Below, piece by piece: positions 12,285 to 23,503 of a DNA stretch of 64,000 bases (the first letter of the stretch is position 1; each line of letters opens with the position of its first letter). A model generated the notes under the pieces. It was given only the letters and a program-made list of their open reading frames with translations, was not told the DNA's origin and did not search any database. Source of the stretch: Chamaecyparis obtusa (taxonomy: Eukaryota > Streptophyta > Pinopsida > Cupressales > Cupressaceae); assembly GCA_027943335.1 (NCBI GenBank), contig BSBK01001116.1, positions 1,272,001-1,336,000 on the forward strand, in the 5' to 3' direction. A program made the position numbers and the translations under genes.

Positions 12285-12925
12285 CCCTCTATTTATTTGT
12301 CTTTGTGTTTAGTCTCTTTGTCTTTCTCTCCCTCTCCCCCCTCTATATTTTTATATCTCCATCTCCCTATTACTTTATCTCATCATATGTATCTCTTTAT
12401 ATCTCTCCCTCTCCCTCTTCTTATATAACTGGTTATCTCTTCCTCCCTATCTCCTGATCTCCATCTATCTTCCTCTCTCTCCCTAGTCTCCAGACATATC
12501 TCCCTCCTCTCTCCCTTCCTAGACCTCTATATCTATATCTCTTTGCCTCTCCATATCTCTTCTTCCTTCTCCACCTTAACCTCTATCTCGTTATCCCTTC
12601 ATCTCTCTATTGTTGTATCTCTCCCTCCCTACCTCTCTCTGCATAGTACTTCCTATCTCTATATATTTATCTTGAACTATCTCTCCCTTCCTATATAAAT
12701 CATATTTATGTATTCCATTTCTATTTACCCTCACTTCTCTCTTTCTTTATCTCTCCTAACCCTCTCCACACCAATCTAATTCCCTCCTCACCCCTCATCT
12801 CTTTTCTCTCTATCTCTATTTTTCTATCTCTACTCTCTATTTATTCATATCTATTTCTTCCCATCCCTTTCTCTCTTATATCTCTTTATATTTTAATCTC
12901 TCTATCAAGTTTTCTTGATTTTCCT
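12283..12925. repeat. About 640 bp polypyrimidine (TCTC/CCCT-rich) tract
   Basis: The plus strand is overwhelmingly C and T, built from degenerate ATCTCT, CCCTCC and TCTCTC words with scattered A/TA interruptions. It is not a clean tandem array; it looks like a degenerate ATCTCT-type simple repeat. It ends about 800 bp upstream of the intact gene at 13729. Open frames in it are low-complexity artefacts. Confidence 0.85.
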
Positions 12926-13399
12926 CTCTCCCTTAATTTGTTGATTTGAAACTATCACTTCTTTTGAAACATTCATTGCACAAAATATACTATATAAATA
13001 CATGTAAAAATTAGACCAAATTTTCTCCTCGTTAACCTTCCAACCATCTTCCACGTAACTGTTGCACACTGCACTACAATTGTTCAAAATAAAAAACAAA
13101 TTACTAAATAACATTTATTACTGGTTTCTCTTTTCCAAATTTTACAAAGAAAATTCATTTATATGTGGCGTCACGCCATCATACATCTGTACCAGCACTT
13201 TCTAAAGCAATTCCACGCAATTTACTGGCATGGGAAAAATCTGACATTCATTTCAAATCATCTTTTTGCCGTGCCTATTCATCCACCATTGCTCCGACAC
13301 TCTCCCAAAAAAATCTTCCGTCTTGTATACTCATCATTAAAATTTCAATTTTTCTGAAGGTATTCGGAAATTGAAAGAAAATATTTAAATTGAATGGTG

Positions 13400-13728
13400 A
13401 CAAGCAATTGACCCTCTGCAACACGACATTTTACTTCTTATACGACGAACTTAGGTGGACCTAAATAATCGACCTCCACCTACTGCCAAAGGTTAATTCA
13501 GACTTAGTCTGGATGCATCTATTCCCGTGCCTTTGATTTGACTCATTGATAACAGGCCAGTCCGTCCGTTCGTAATTTAGGGTTTGATCAATTTGAAAAA
13601 AATCTGTTCGAAACAGTATTTAAATGAGGAAATGAGATTATCTTTAGCAAAACATTGCAAATAGCAAATATTACTTTCTGAAATTTTGCTCCTGCAAAGG
13701 TGTTTTTTTCCCTGAAATATCTATCAAA
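13400..13728 (+). promoter_or_regulatory. Putative promoter and 5' UTR of the gene at 13729
   Basis: This stretch is less AT-rich and lacks repeat features. A TATA-like TATTTAAAT lies at 13617-13625, about 105 bp before the ATG. No transcription start can be fixed from sequence alone. Further upstream is an ACGT-core word (CCACGTAAC near 13051), a weak candidate ABRE/G-box-like site. Confidence 0.4.
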
Positions 13729-14298
13729 ATGTCTGTACTGCCGAAGAAACGTTGCCGGGAGGAGGGCGAGGATGTGCTGCAGAATTCTCCGAAGCGCTGT
13801 CATGGAAGAAATGAGCAACAAAATCTTCAGACTTCAGAAAATATTGAGTTCCTTGAGAAAATACAAAGCGAAGAACAACCTGTTATAACAAGTCTCGCGG
13901 AAGAAGAAACCGGCGTATTTTTGTTCAGCGGGGATGATGTGAGCAGCCGCTGTGAAAACAAAGAGAGCGAGAATGGGATTGATTTGAGTTACCTGGTTGA
14001 GGCCTCCGACGATGAGCTTGGGTTACCGGCTAGCCCGGTTGTGCGGATCGACGGCCAAGGTGTTTGCTTTGCCTCTTCTTCAGATGAGGAGGTTTTTTGT
14101 ACTTCTCGTTCTGATTTTGCAGAAAACGCAGAGCAAAAGGGATTTCTCGACAACTGGCATTTTGAGGATGATTTTGTGGATTATGCGCAATTTGCAGCCT
14201 CTGATGATGCTGCAGTCACTGCGTGGGATGTTGTGAATCTAGAGGCGTTTGTTGACGGAGATTATTCTGCGTCATGGGATCTGGAAACTATTTGTTGA
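13729..14298 (+). CDS. Small acidic plant protein of unknown function (189 aa), intact
   Basis: This is the one convincing host gene. The frame is fully open, GC-richer than the flanks, and uses balanced codons. The start follows an A-rich context (TCAAAATGT). The N-terminus is basic (PKKRCREE, then SPKRCHG), a possible nuclear signal. The centre carries IDLSYLVEASDDELGLPASP at about residues 94-113, a block I associate from memory with uncharacterised plant proteins having an LxYLxEASDDELGLPP motif, some linked to ABA-responsive repressors. The C-terminal third is very acidic with aromatic residues (NWHFEDDFVDY), and ends WDLETIC. No membrane segment or enzyme motif is seen. It could be a transcriptional co-regulator, but that is inference. 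A second exon beginning after a TTTCAG at about 14400 is possible but not required. Confidence 0.7.
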   Translation: MSVLPKKRCREEGEDVLQNSPKRCHGRNEQQNLQTSENIEFLEKIQSEEQPVITSLAEEETGVFLFSGDDVSSRCENKESENGIDLSYLVEASDDELGLPASPVVRIDGQGVCFASSSDEEVFCTSRSDFAENAEQKGFLDNWHFEDDFVDYAQFAASDDAAVTAWDVVNLEAFVDGDYSASWDLETIC

Positions 14299-16730
14299 AT
14301 GGAAATATCTCAAAGAAATTTGTATTTTGCGTTTTCAGATTGCCTTTAGGTTACACTAATTCTTTTTTTGCCACAAATTTTCTACTTTTGACCGATTTCA
14401 GCGTCCGCCATGGCCGAAACACGGCAAAGAGAAAAGATGGCTCAAAGAACTGGAGTATTTTCAAACCAGTTGTAATCTTAAAGTAAATTATAAAGTTTGT
14501 CTGACGATGTGCTTCAAACTTCAGAACGTCATTTGTAACTGTAATACTGGTTCAAAAGTTTTTAGTAATCAAATAGAACAGATATGATATCAGTCTCTAA
14601 ACCTTGGCTGTGAAATGTTCTAATGTTTTGCAGGGTAGTAAATAGAGAGAAAAATTTGTTCCAAGGGGGTTGGATTCTCCTAAGGATCTATTTCATCCAA
14701 TTTCATTGATGAAGTGGTTAATTGGGGATTTTTGTAATGTTTGATGTATAGGTAACAAAATTTTTAAATTTAATTTTAAAGAATGAAAGTTGGATTCATT
14801 TATTTTTTATGAAGATTTTATATTATTTATAAGATTATTTTATTTTATTTTTTTGTTAAGAAGAGAAATAAAGAAAATTTAATTATGAAAGTTATTGTAC
14901 AATAATAATCTTAATATATATGGTATCAAGCTTTCTTTTGAATAAGACTTGATTTCTATTAGACTCCTTCATAATCCTTCCATTTCTCTAAATTAAACAT
15001 CTATTGATATCATTGATATTTTTATTATCTCATATGAATGTAAACTTAATCAATTTTTTTACACACGAATGTACTTGGACATTATAAGGTAGTGATTTCA
15101 AACAATCCACGCAGACGATTGCCACCGGAGCACTATGCATTTTTTCTACCTGCACTTTATAGCTAAGATTTATTACTTGTAAATTATTTTTTATTTAAGT
15201 AGGATATTTTTATATTTGGCATGCTTGCTTTCTCTTTCATTTTACTGAAATGAAATATCGCATTTATTTTCTTCTATTTTTAACTAGATAAAAATAAAAT
15301 TCTGCTTTTTTTTTTCTCTGTTTTTTTTCAGACATTTTAGAGTTGGAAATTTCATTTTAAGTCATATAAAATTATTTCTTAATAAAATAGATCATAGGGT
15401 AAAAACTAGAAAGTAGATCATCGTATGCTATTTGAATATTTACTTTCTTATTTAAAAAATAAATTTTTAAATTATCATATACAATCTAAAAGTAAAAAAA
15501 ACTTCAGACTTGTTTCTATAGTTTTATCTATCTTTTTCTTATATTAATATTAAAGATTGTCAACATTTTAAAATAAATTTATTTTAATTGTTTTTTATTT
15601 TTTAAATGAATATTCATCTTAAATTAAATTTTATTTAAAATTACATGTTAACAATAAATTTAACTTTATTGAATGATATAATTGGAAAACATTCTTAACT
15701 TTTATTGATATGTATTTAAGTAATTGACATTATGAATATATATTTTTAATCCTAATTGTAAACATAATTGAGTTCCTCTTTTTGTGAGGGTTGGATTTAA
15801 GAATAGAGTTATTGGTATTGTTACGGTTAGCTTATTATTAGAGTTTAATTAGGATTCTAATTTATGGTTTAAATAATATTAGGGTTGAATTAGATAAAAG
15901 TTAAGGTTAGAGTTAGTGAGTAGATTTTTGTTCCTTATCTATATAGTACGATAAAGCTCAAAAATATGGACTATGAGAATTTTTTCCATATTTGTAAATT
16001 TTTCCTTGGTCATGATTTATAAGGGTAGTATTTAAGTCCAAAATTTTATTGTTCAAGGGAATAATGGATAGAAAACTAAAAGGAACATTTGTGTAATACT
16101 AAGGAAATATCATATGAAGCCTTAGGGTTTCAAGTTTCAACTTTGGGTATCAAAGTTAAAGTATTGTGATGATCTCCACAATTTCATCCATCATTTATAA
16201 TAAATCCCTTATAACTTCAACTAACATATATAACAACGGATTTGACCTTGTTCGATTATCTGTAAATGTATAATGTTTATTTTTGACATATTTCTAATTT
16301 TTGATAAGCTAGAGGATATATAGACTTGTCTACTTCTTGTTCCTCTTCCATCACCTCGACAATTACAAATAAACTAAGCATTTTCATCATTTTCAATTTT
16401 TATGTAGGTCCAAGTGAATAACAATAGTATGATTTGTTATATTTATATCCACAAGTAGCTCCCATACTAGGCCTTCATCATTTTAGTGAAGGCATTATCC
16501 TTACATTATCAAACTAGCTTATAGGGAAAAAATGATAACTAATATAGGGGTAAACTATGCAAAATATGATTTGTGAGAATGATTTAATTACTTCTTGTGA
16601 TTTCATCTAACTCAACACCATAAAGAATGCCCCCTTGGTCTATAAGAGAAAGATGTGTAGCAGGTCATACCCACACTAAGAATTGGTCCTTAGTTACCCA
16701 AACCTGATAATAAATGCATGAATTTATTTG
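14299..16730. other. 3' flank of the gene, then AT-rich DNA without recognisable features
   Basis: The first few hundred bases probably include the 3' UTR; no single poly(A) signal stands out. From about 14740 to 16700 the sequence is strongly AT-rich with A/T homopolymers and no open frame worth calling. Near 15780-15930 the words AGGGTT and TTAGGG recur loosely, but there is no telomere-type array. Confidence 0.5.
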
Positions 16731-16942
16731 AAAATTTGACACCTTTTGCATTTGGGAAGAGATTTAACTTTAGGAATTTGGGACTTGTAACTTCAATCAC
16801 CAACTTGGTGTATCCTAGAGAATTCTATGTTAAACTATATTTTGATTAAGCTTCCAAATGGAATCCAAGTTTACTTGTAGGTGGACTTTTGCTTTGTAAT
16901 GCTAAAGGAAGTATGGTTTATGGAGGGCTAAACTTTTGGTAG
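16731..16942 (+). pseudogene. Decayed coding remnant, unknown family
   Basis: One frame reads protein-like over about 70 codons with a single internal stop: LTPFAFGKRFNFRNLGL, then TNLVYPREFYVKLYFD, then WNPSLLVGGLLLCNAKGS. The NLVYPREFY segment resembles ORFs of plant transposon-associated proteins, but I cannot name the family. It lies about 420 bp before the Copia insertion at 17367. Sequence beyond that insertion (41041-41330) is also a coding remnant on the same strand, so both may be pieces of one older, split element. Confidence 0.35.
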
Positions 16943-17366
16943 GTACAAGGAAGACCAATGAGGCTAAATTATATATGCATTACTTGTTCGTTAAGGTGCA
17001 TCTCTTTCTAAAAATAAAATAGTTGAAATATTTTTTGAAGTTGTATCAGTGCTATCAAATAAGGGAGAAAATTGAATTAGATGCTAAATAGATATGTAGG
17101 AGTCTACATGTTGGTGAAACTAAATTCCATTAGATTGCATAATTGCAACAAAAAAAAATTATTTTGTGACAAATCATCTAGCTAATGGAGATATTTCTCA
17201 AGAGAATATAAAGTTATTCTATATAGTTAGTTGTAAAGGTGGAAAGGTTTTAGCCTCCATGAAATATATGTAGGCTAAAGTTATGTTCATACATTGTTTG
17301 AGGTCAAATTGTTATTTAAAAGAACATGTTTAGAGGTCTTAATATAACATTTTCTAATGAAGTTCC

Positions 17367-18682
17367 TGTTGGAGATTTGCCAACAAGCCAGTGTTGACTA
17401 TATGTTTGTCATTGATGACAACATATGGTAAGTAGCATGCATTGTAGTTCTATGAAGAGAACCTTGAACATATGTTGTATATATATGCTATCAACATGAT
17501 ATCATAGACACAAAGGTTGATTCTGAGCATAGACAGTTGTGTAGTTGTTTGTAACAGTAGTGTTCCTAATAGTGTTACAGGCAGAGTTTTGTATGTGATT
17601 CTTAGTATGGTTATGTTGGAGCCTTGCACATTTATATTTGTGTTGTAGACATGTTTGTTAAGTTATTATCATGGACACAGAGTTAGTTGTGCAATTGAAG
17701 TTAAGTTATGATGTTTCTATTCGCTAGTTACAGTTTCCTGAGATTGTTTGTTGGAGCTGACAGTGTTTATATTGTTTCAGCAGTTGGGCCTATCATTATG
17801 GTATGTGTGTTTGGTTTTGTGTTTGGTAATGAGTTAAGAATTTTTGGTTAAGAACGCATAACATATTTCAGCTTGTAAGTAAAGTTTCAGTTAATTTGGT
17901 GGAGCTGACAGTGTGAAGCGACGCGTCTACTCATATTGAGTTGCGTGGTCCTTTTTGTGTTGCGTGCTTAGTTTAGCCATTGGAGATGTTGTTGGAGAGT
18001 TGTAGTGTTTCTCTAATATGATTTCAAGAAGGTTCTAACATTCTGACTTGATTATATCTTTTGGAGAAAAATATTTATAGCCGGTTAGTTGTGATCACTT
18101 AGTAGAGATGTAAGAATAAAGAAAAATGAAGTGAAGAAAAGAGTAGAGAAGAAAGTGTGAAGTACTGGGCCAGTAAAGATCTATGTGAAGAAGCAGAGAG
18201 TATATGCTATACATAGGAACTGATCAATACAACGGGTCTATTTCCCAGTTCACCAAGATCCAGATATAGTGTGTATTTGTTGTGCACAAGGTTGCAACCT
18301 TCACCATTTGAGCAGTGTGCTACCGGACAGTGTGTCATCACCCCTAACATGGTTATTTATAAAGACTCCTAAGAGGGTCTGACTTTTGACCAAGGCACTA
18401 TACTTTATGCATTGTAAAAATTAACTCCTAACAGGGTTGTAAGATCTTCTAATAGGGATCATTATACTCTAGTGCAGTTTATAGTGGGTGCTAATTCCCA
18501 TTGGGGTTTTTACCTATTTGGGTTTCCCTGTAGCCAAAATTGTGGTGTTGTGTTAAGTGTTATCTTATTGTGTATGTGCTTAATGTTATTTTGTACTTAA
18601 TTGGATAAAGAATTGAATCTTTTAGATAACTTATTGACCCCCCTTCCCCCCTCTCAGTTATCTCTTGGGACTATTCCTAACA
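17367..18682 (+). repeat. 5' LTR of the split Copia element
   Basis: 1316 bp with TG...CA borders. A TATA-like ATATTTATAG lies at 18071-18080, suggesting transcription starts around 18100. A C-rich run (near 18638-18650) precedes the LTR end. It matches 39536-40826 along its length. Confidence 0.9.
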
Positions 18683-18684
18683 AT

Positions 18685-18696
18685 TGGTATCAGATC
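18685..18696 (+). promoter_or_regulatory. Primer-binding site, initiator-Met type
   Basis: TGGTATCAGATC lies two bases past the LTR end. This is the usual Copia PBS (TGGTATCAGAGC) with one mismatch. Confidence 0.85.
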
Positions 18697-18739
18697 CAAG
18701 ATCCTCGGAGAGAAAGTTTAACAACTTGAGGTTGATCAG

Positions 18740-21605
18740 ATGGCATTCTTTATAAAAGAAGGTCCTAAGTTTGATGGAGAGAATTATCTAGACTGGAAAA
18801 ACAAAATGATAACACATTTGCAGTGCATTGGTTTTGAGATTTTTGAAGTGGCTACTCAAGATGTTCAGATTCCCTCTCTAAAAGATCTTACAAAAGATGA
18901 TGCAACTATTAAGAAAAAGGAAATAAAATGCAATTATCAAAGAAGCCCTTATCAGTGCCTTATCTGACAGTGAGTTTTCAGAGATAAAAAAAGTAGATAA
19001 AGCCTACAATATATGGAAGTATTTAAAAGACATGTTTGAAGGAGATATCCAAGCCAAGAATGCGCACAAAAAGACATGGAAGAAAAGATACAATACTTTG
19101 GAGATGCTACCTAAAGAGAACATCAGAGCCTATAATCAAAGAATTAATGAAGCAGTTGCAGGAATCAGGAATAATGGTGGAGAAATTTTAGAAGAAGACA
19201 TAATAGATAAATTGATGACTACTCTGATAGAAGAATATGAGAGCAAGATAAACATCCTAGATGAGACTATGTAGTTTTCAAAATATTTCAAAAGAGAGAC
19301 CTTAATTAGCAAGCTTTTGGCATTTGAGATATCAATATTGAAGACAGAGCCTAAAAGTGAAACAACATTCAAAGCCTTAGTCTATGGTAAGAAATCCTTG
19401 AACACTTCTGGTAATTTTGATGATGAAGATGATGATAAAGAACTAGATGAATTCATTGCTATGATTGCTAAGAAATAATGAAAAGGCAAAGGAAAATATG
19501 AACGTTAATTGCCATTTAAATGCTTTTCATGTAACAAGATTGGTCATTTTTCATCTAAGTGTCCTACAAGAGTCAAGAAGTTCAAAACTAATTTCAAGCT
19601 TAAGTATATACAAAAGAATGTTACTATGCTGGAGATGGAGTATCAGATGAAGATTTGGGCAAGGATGAGATTGGATTTATTGCAATTGAAGACATGGAAA
19701 AAATGTTTGATGAAATGGATATTGAAGATGAAAAGAAAGCACAAGAACTAGCATTGATTTCACAAGAAGACATCATGACATACTGGATCATTGACAACAG
19801 TTGTTCACATCACATGACAGGAGACAAAGATAGATTTGCACATATGGATAAACTTACAAAGGTGGCATGGTTAGATTTGGAGACAACACTCCTAAACCTA
19901 TCATAGGTAGAGGAGCTATCACTTTGGATGGAAAGAATAACATTGATGATGTTCTATATGTTGATGGTTTGCAACATAACTTACTAAGTGTTGGACAATT
20001 GCTTGACAAAGGATATCAGTTGGAATTCAAAAACAATAAGTGCATCATTAATAACAAAGGAGTAATGATTGCATCAGGTTCAAAGACAAAAGGTAATGTT
20101 TTTTAGCTTAATTTAGAAGCAAGTTATTTTGTTGCTAAAGTAGATGACAGTTGGTTATGGTACAAAAGACTATGTCACATCAACTTTGACAATATAGTAA
20201 AGATAAGAAATGTAAAGGCAGTAAGAGACCTCCCTAGTATTGCAAAACCAGTTGATACAATATGCAAGGAATGTGTGATGGGAAAACATGTAAGGAATTC
20301 ATTCAGAAGCAAGCATAATTTGGCAAAGAACAAATTGGATCTAGTGCATACAGAATTATGTGGATGAACTCAAACAAGATCATACTGTGGTGAAAGGTAC
20401 TTTATTTTGTTTCTTGATGATTATTCTAGAATGATGTGAGTTGCGTTCTTAAGAGATAAATCTGAAGCATTTGAGAAGTTCAAGATATTCAAAGCTAAAG
20501 TTGAAAATGAGTTTGGATTAAAGATAAAATGTGCGAGATCAGATAGAGGAGGAGAATTCACCTCTAATAGATTTTATGAGTATTGAAAAGAACATGGGAT
20601 AAAGAGACATCTAAGTGCACCTAGAACACCTAAGCAGAATTGAATTGTAGAAAGAAGAAATAGGATCATACTTGACACAGTGTGCACTATCATGATTGAA
20701 GGAAAAGTTGCACACACCTATTGGAGAGATGCAGTCAATACTGAAGTCTATACTATCAATAACATTCAATTAAGGCCATGCGTAGACAAGCCACCTTATG
20801 ATCTATGGTTTGGGAATGTACCTATAGTAAAATACTTTAGAATCTTTGGAAGCAAGTGTTACATCAAGAGAGATGAAGCTATTGGGAAGTTTGATGCAAG
20901 AAGCGATGAAGGTATTTTTCTTGGTTACTCTACTAAAAGAAAAGCTTAGATGTTTTAACTTAAGATTGAAAAAGATCATTGAAAGTGCACATGTAAATAT
21001 TGATGAAAATTTTATGATTCAAGAGATATATCATGATTATGCACCTATAATTGAAGAAAAACCTAGACCTACCAGTAGAGATGCAGTTGTTGAAGAAATG
21101 TTTGACAACATTGATGTATTATTCAATGAACCTGAAACAAGTGAAGAAGAAACATAGAAGACAGATGAGAGAACCACACCTAATATTCCAAAATTCACAT
21201 CTAGATACCATTCAAAAGAAGATATCATTTGAGATCATAACAACAAAGTTATGACAAGATCAAAAGAAAAAAGTTCAACAGTTGATGAAGTGGTATGTTT
21301 ACTTTCACAAATTGAACCTTTAAGTGTTGAAGATGCATGTAATGATTCATATTGGCATGAAGCAATGAAATAACAATTAGATCAGATAGTTAAGAATGAT
21401 ACATGGAAACTGGTCTCCAAGCCTTGTGACCAAAATGTGATTGGAACCAAGTGGATATTTAGAAACAAGATGAATGAAGATGGAACAATAGTAAGAAACA
21501 AAGAAATATTAGTATGTACAAAGAATATGCGCAGAGAGAAGGAATTGATTATTCTGATACATTTGCCCCTATAAACAGATTGGAAGCCATAAAGTTATTT
21601 CTAGT
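18740..21605 (+). pseudogene. Copia gag-protease-integrase-RT polyprotein remnant
   Basis: Domains are in Copia order. The gag N-terminus is FDGENYLDWKNKM (about 18770), and the zinc knuckle CFSCNKIGHFSSKC is near 19517. The protease region has WIIDNSCSHHMTG (19783), where the usual D-S-G reads D-N-S. A GAG pre-integrase HHCC-type segment lies at about 20180-20300. The integrase core has SDRGGEF (about 20540) and a VERRN motif (about 20648), but the first acidic residue is E (VHTELCG). An RT start, with GTKWIFRNKMNEDG, is at about 21440. There are numerous in-frame stops (for example TAG at 19273, TAG at 20104, TGA near 20365, 20583 and 20641) and frameshifts. The frame ends abruptly at the LTR of Gypsy A. 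Confidence 0.9.
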
Positions 21606-21799
21606 TGTATCGTCTTAAAATGGAAGCACTTCCATGATAAGAGCATTTAGCCCTCCGAGTAAGTGGTATAGGGTCATGTTAAGTGCCTTGATCGGGTCTT
21701 TGCATGTATTTGGCTTTTCCCCCATTTTGCTTCCCTCTACACCTATTTTCCACTTCTTGTCTGCATTTCCTGACATTTTGGGCTCAGGTCCTGAGGTCT

Positions 21800-21910
21800 T
21801 TGACCTTAAGGTCATAGTCAACCTTGAGGGTCAAAGTTGACCTTGACTCTGACCTAGGTCAGGGTAGACCTCAAATCTGACCTAGGGTAGAGTTGACCTC
21901 ATCCTTGACC
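21800..21910 (+). promoter_or_regulatory. W-box (TTGACY) cluster with GGTCA palindromes in U3 of Gypsy A
   Basis: Seven TTGACC/TTGACT cores on either strand fall in 111 bp: 21800, 21816 (reverse), 21829 (reverse), 21837, 21843, 21893 and 21905. The stretch also contains the perfect palindromes TGACCTTAAGGTCA (21801-21814) and TGACCTAGGTCA (21850-21861). WRKY factors bind TTGACY, so a stress-responsive enhancer about 205-315 bp upstream of the TATA box is plausible. Four more cores lie downstream of the TATA box at 22694, 22700, 22729 and 22744. Confidence 0.7.
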
Positions 21911-22114
21911 CATAGTCCAAATTTCAAGTTTTTCTAATTTTCGGGTATCAGGTTTTAGAAAGATTCTTTTTCCCACCTCTGGGTCAGCCATTTCAGGTTT
22001 CAGAATGGTAAATCATTAAATTACATTAAATATGGGTCCATTTCTAGTGGTTAAGGTTAATTGGGATTTAATTCTCCAATTTCGGCCTTCTCTAGAGGTT
22101 TGTGCCCTAGTTCA

Positions 22115-22124
22115 CTATAAAAGG
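22115..22124 (+). promoter_or_regulatory. TATA box of the Gypsy A LTR promoter
   Basis: CTATAAAAGG followed by a GA/CT-rich stretch. Transcription would start around 22145-22155, fixing the R region downstream. Confidence 0.75.
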
Positions 22125-23116
22125 AGGCCTTCCTCTCTCATTTCAATCCATATCTCAATCAAGTTTTCATCCACAATCAATCAATTTCATGAGGAAGCTC
22201 TCAAGTGCAAGCAAGTGAATTCAAGCATTCAAGGAAGCCTTCAAGCATTCATCCATCAAGGAGATCCATTGTTAGCCATTGAAGGATTCAATCTCTTTGG
22301 AGCCCCCTTGAAGATCCATCCTTCTACATTCATCCAAGCCTCCTCATATGCAAAGATCTATTCAAGATTGGTGTTGAAGATTAAATTCCATTGATTTGAG
22401 ACATCCTACATTCATTCAACATCCATTGGAGCATCCCTACTTGTGGATTTGAGGACTCAAATCCTCTACAAGGACTTCAACATAAGCAAGGTGAATTGTT
22501 TCATTTACTTTGTTTATGCACATTACAATTTCAATTCAATTTCAAGGTTAATTCCTAAATTGGAGTTTGGCCAAGGCAAATCCCCCATACAAACAACAAA
22601 ACCCTCTTTTTCTTGTAGGTGCACGTGCAGAACTTCAGATCTGAGATTAGATTCAGATACCCTTTTTGGTGAACTTCTGAGATCTGCGAACAAAGTCAAA
22701 GTCAACTTTCAGAATATTAATGCAGCCTTTGACCTTTTATCGAGGTCAAAGACTACATGCTATCAGAAAGATAAAAGTTTTATGGGTTTTCTTCGTCTCG
22801 GCGTTTCCAATCCAAAATAGGTTGCAGAATTGCCTGAAACTACACACAAACATAAAAAATTGGCATTTTCCAGATTTGCCCTATTTTGAGGTTAGTATTT
22901 GCCTTTCAATTATTTCATATTTCAAGCACATATTCCATTATAGGGAAATATAAGGTTTTCTTCCTCTTTCATATTCTCCATAGATTGATTTGATTGTGCA
23001 TTAACCTTTTGGTTGATTAATTTGGATCTCTTCTTTGGGAATTTGGATTTAGAAGTGGATCTCATATTTCCCCTTACATACATCCTAAGGTGGATACTAT
23101 TTCACCTTATTCATTT

Positions 23117-23395
23117 TGGTGAACCCGACATACTTACCCTTTTCCTTTTTTGATTTAGATGCTCTATTGTGTTAGATCTTCCTTTGTATTCCCTTGTGTG
23201 TTCACCTTCATTATTCATTTTGGTGAGCCCGACATACTTACCCCTTTCTTTTGTGGATTGAGATGCTCTATTGTGTTAGATCTTCCTTTGTATTCCCTTG
23301 TGTGTTCACCTTCATTATTCATTTTGGTGAACTCGACATACTCTCCTTTCTTTTGTGGAATTGGAAGCCCTATTGTGTTTTGTGGTGTTAGATTT
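23117..23395 (+). repeat. Triplicated 104 bp segment containing the primer-binding site
   Basis: Units start at 23117, 23221 and 23325. Each begins with TGGTGA(A/G)C(C/T)CGACATAC and continues through a TTTCTTTTGTGG and GATGCTCTATTGTG-type stretch. The third unit is shorter and more diverged. The first unit sits 3 nt past the presumed LTR end, so its start is the natural PBS; the other two are extra PBS-like copies. Confidence 0.85.
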
Positions 23396-23503
23396 CCTTT
23401 TATCTTGTTGGTATTTGATTTCTCTTTTTTGTTAAATCTTGCATGCTAGTTAGATTTCAAAAATACAAAAAAATTTCATGCTTTATAGTTTAGTTCATTT
23501 GTA

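Larger units (their letters stand above)
21606..23113 (+). repeat. 5' LTR of Gypsy A
   Basis: About 1508 bp, TGTATC...ATTCA, ending 3 nt before TGGTGAACCCGAC. U3 carries a dense W-box cluster (21800-21910). CTATAAAAGG at 22115-22124 is a clear TATA box, followed by a C/T/A-rich leader. Confidence 0.8.

Noticed and set aside
12156..12428. Open frame of 90 codons through the TA and CT repeats
   Set aside because: It is a direct translation of simple repeats (IYIYIY, SLSLS).
14274..14486. Downstream open frame overlapping the end of the gene at 13729
   Set aside because: It starts inside the gene's last codons in another frame. A second exon near 14400 is possible, but all three frames are open there and no good donor was found, so no exon was called.
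15780..15930. Telomere-like AGGGTT/TTAGGG words
   Set aside because: Spacing and sequence are irregular; there is no tandem array.
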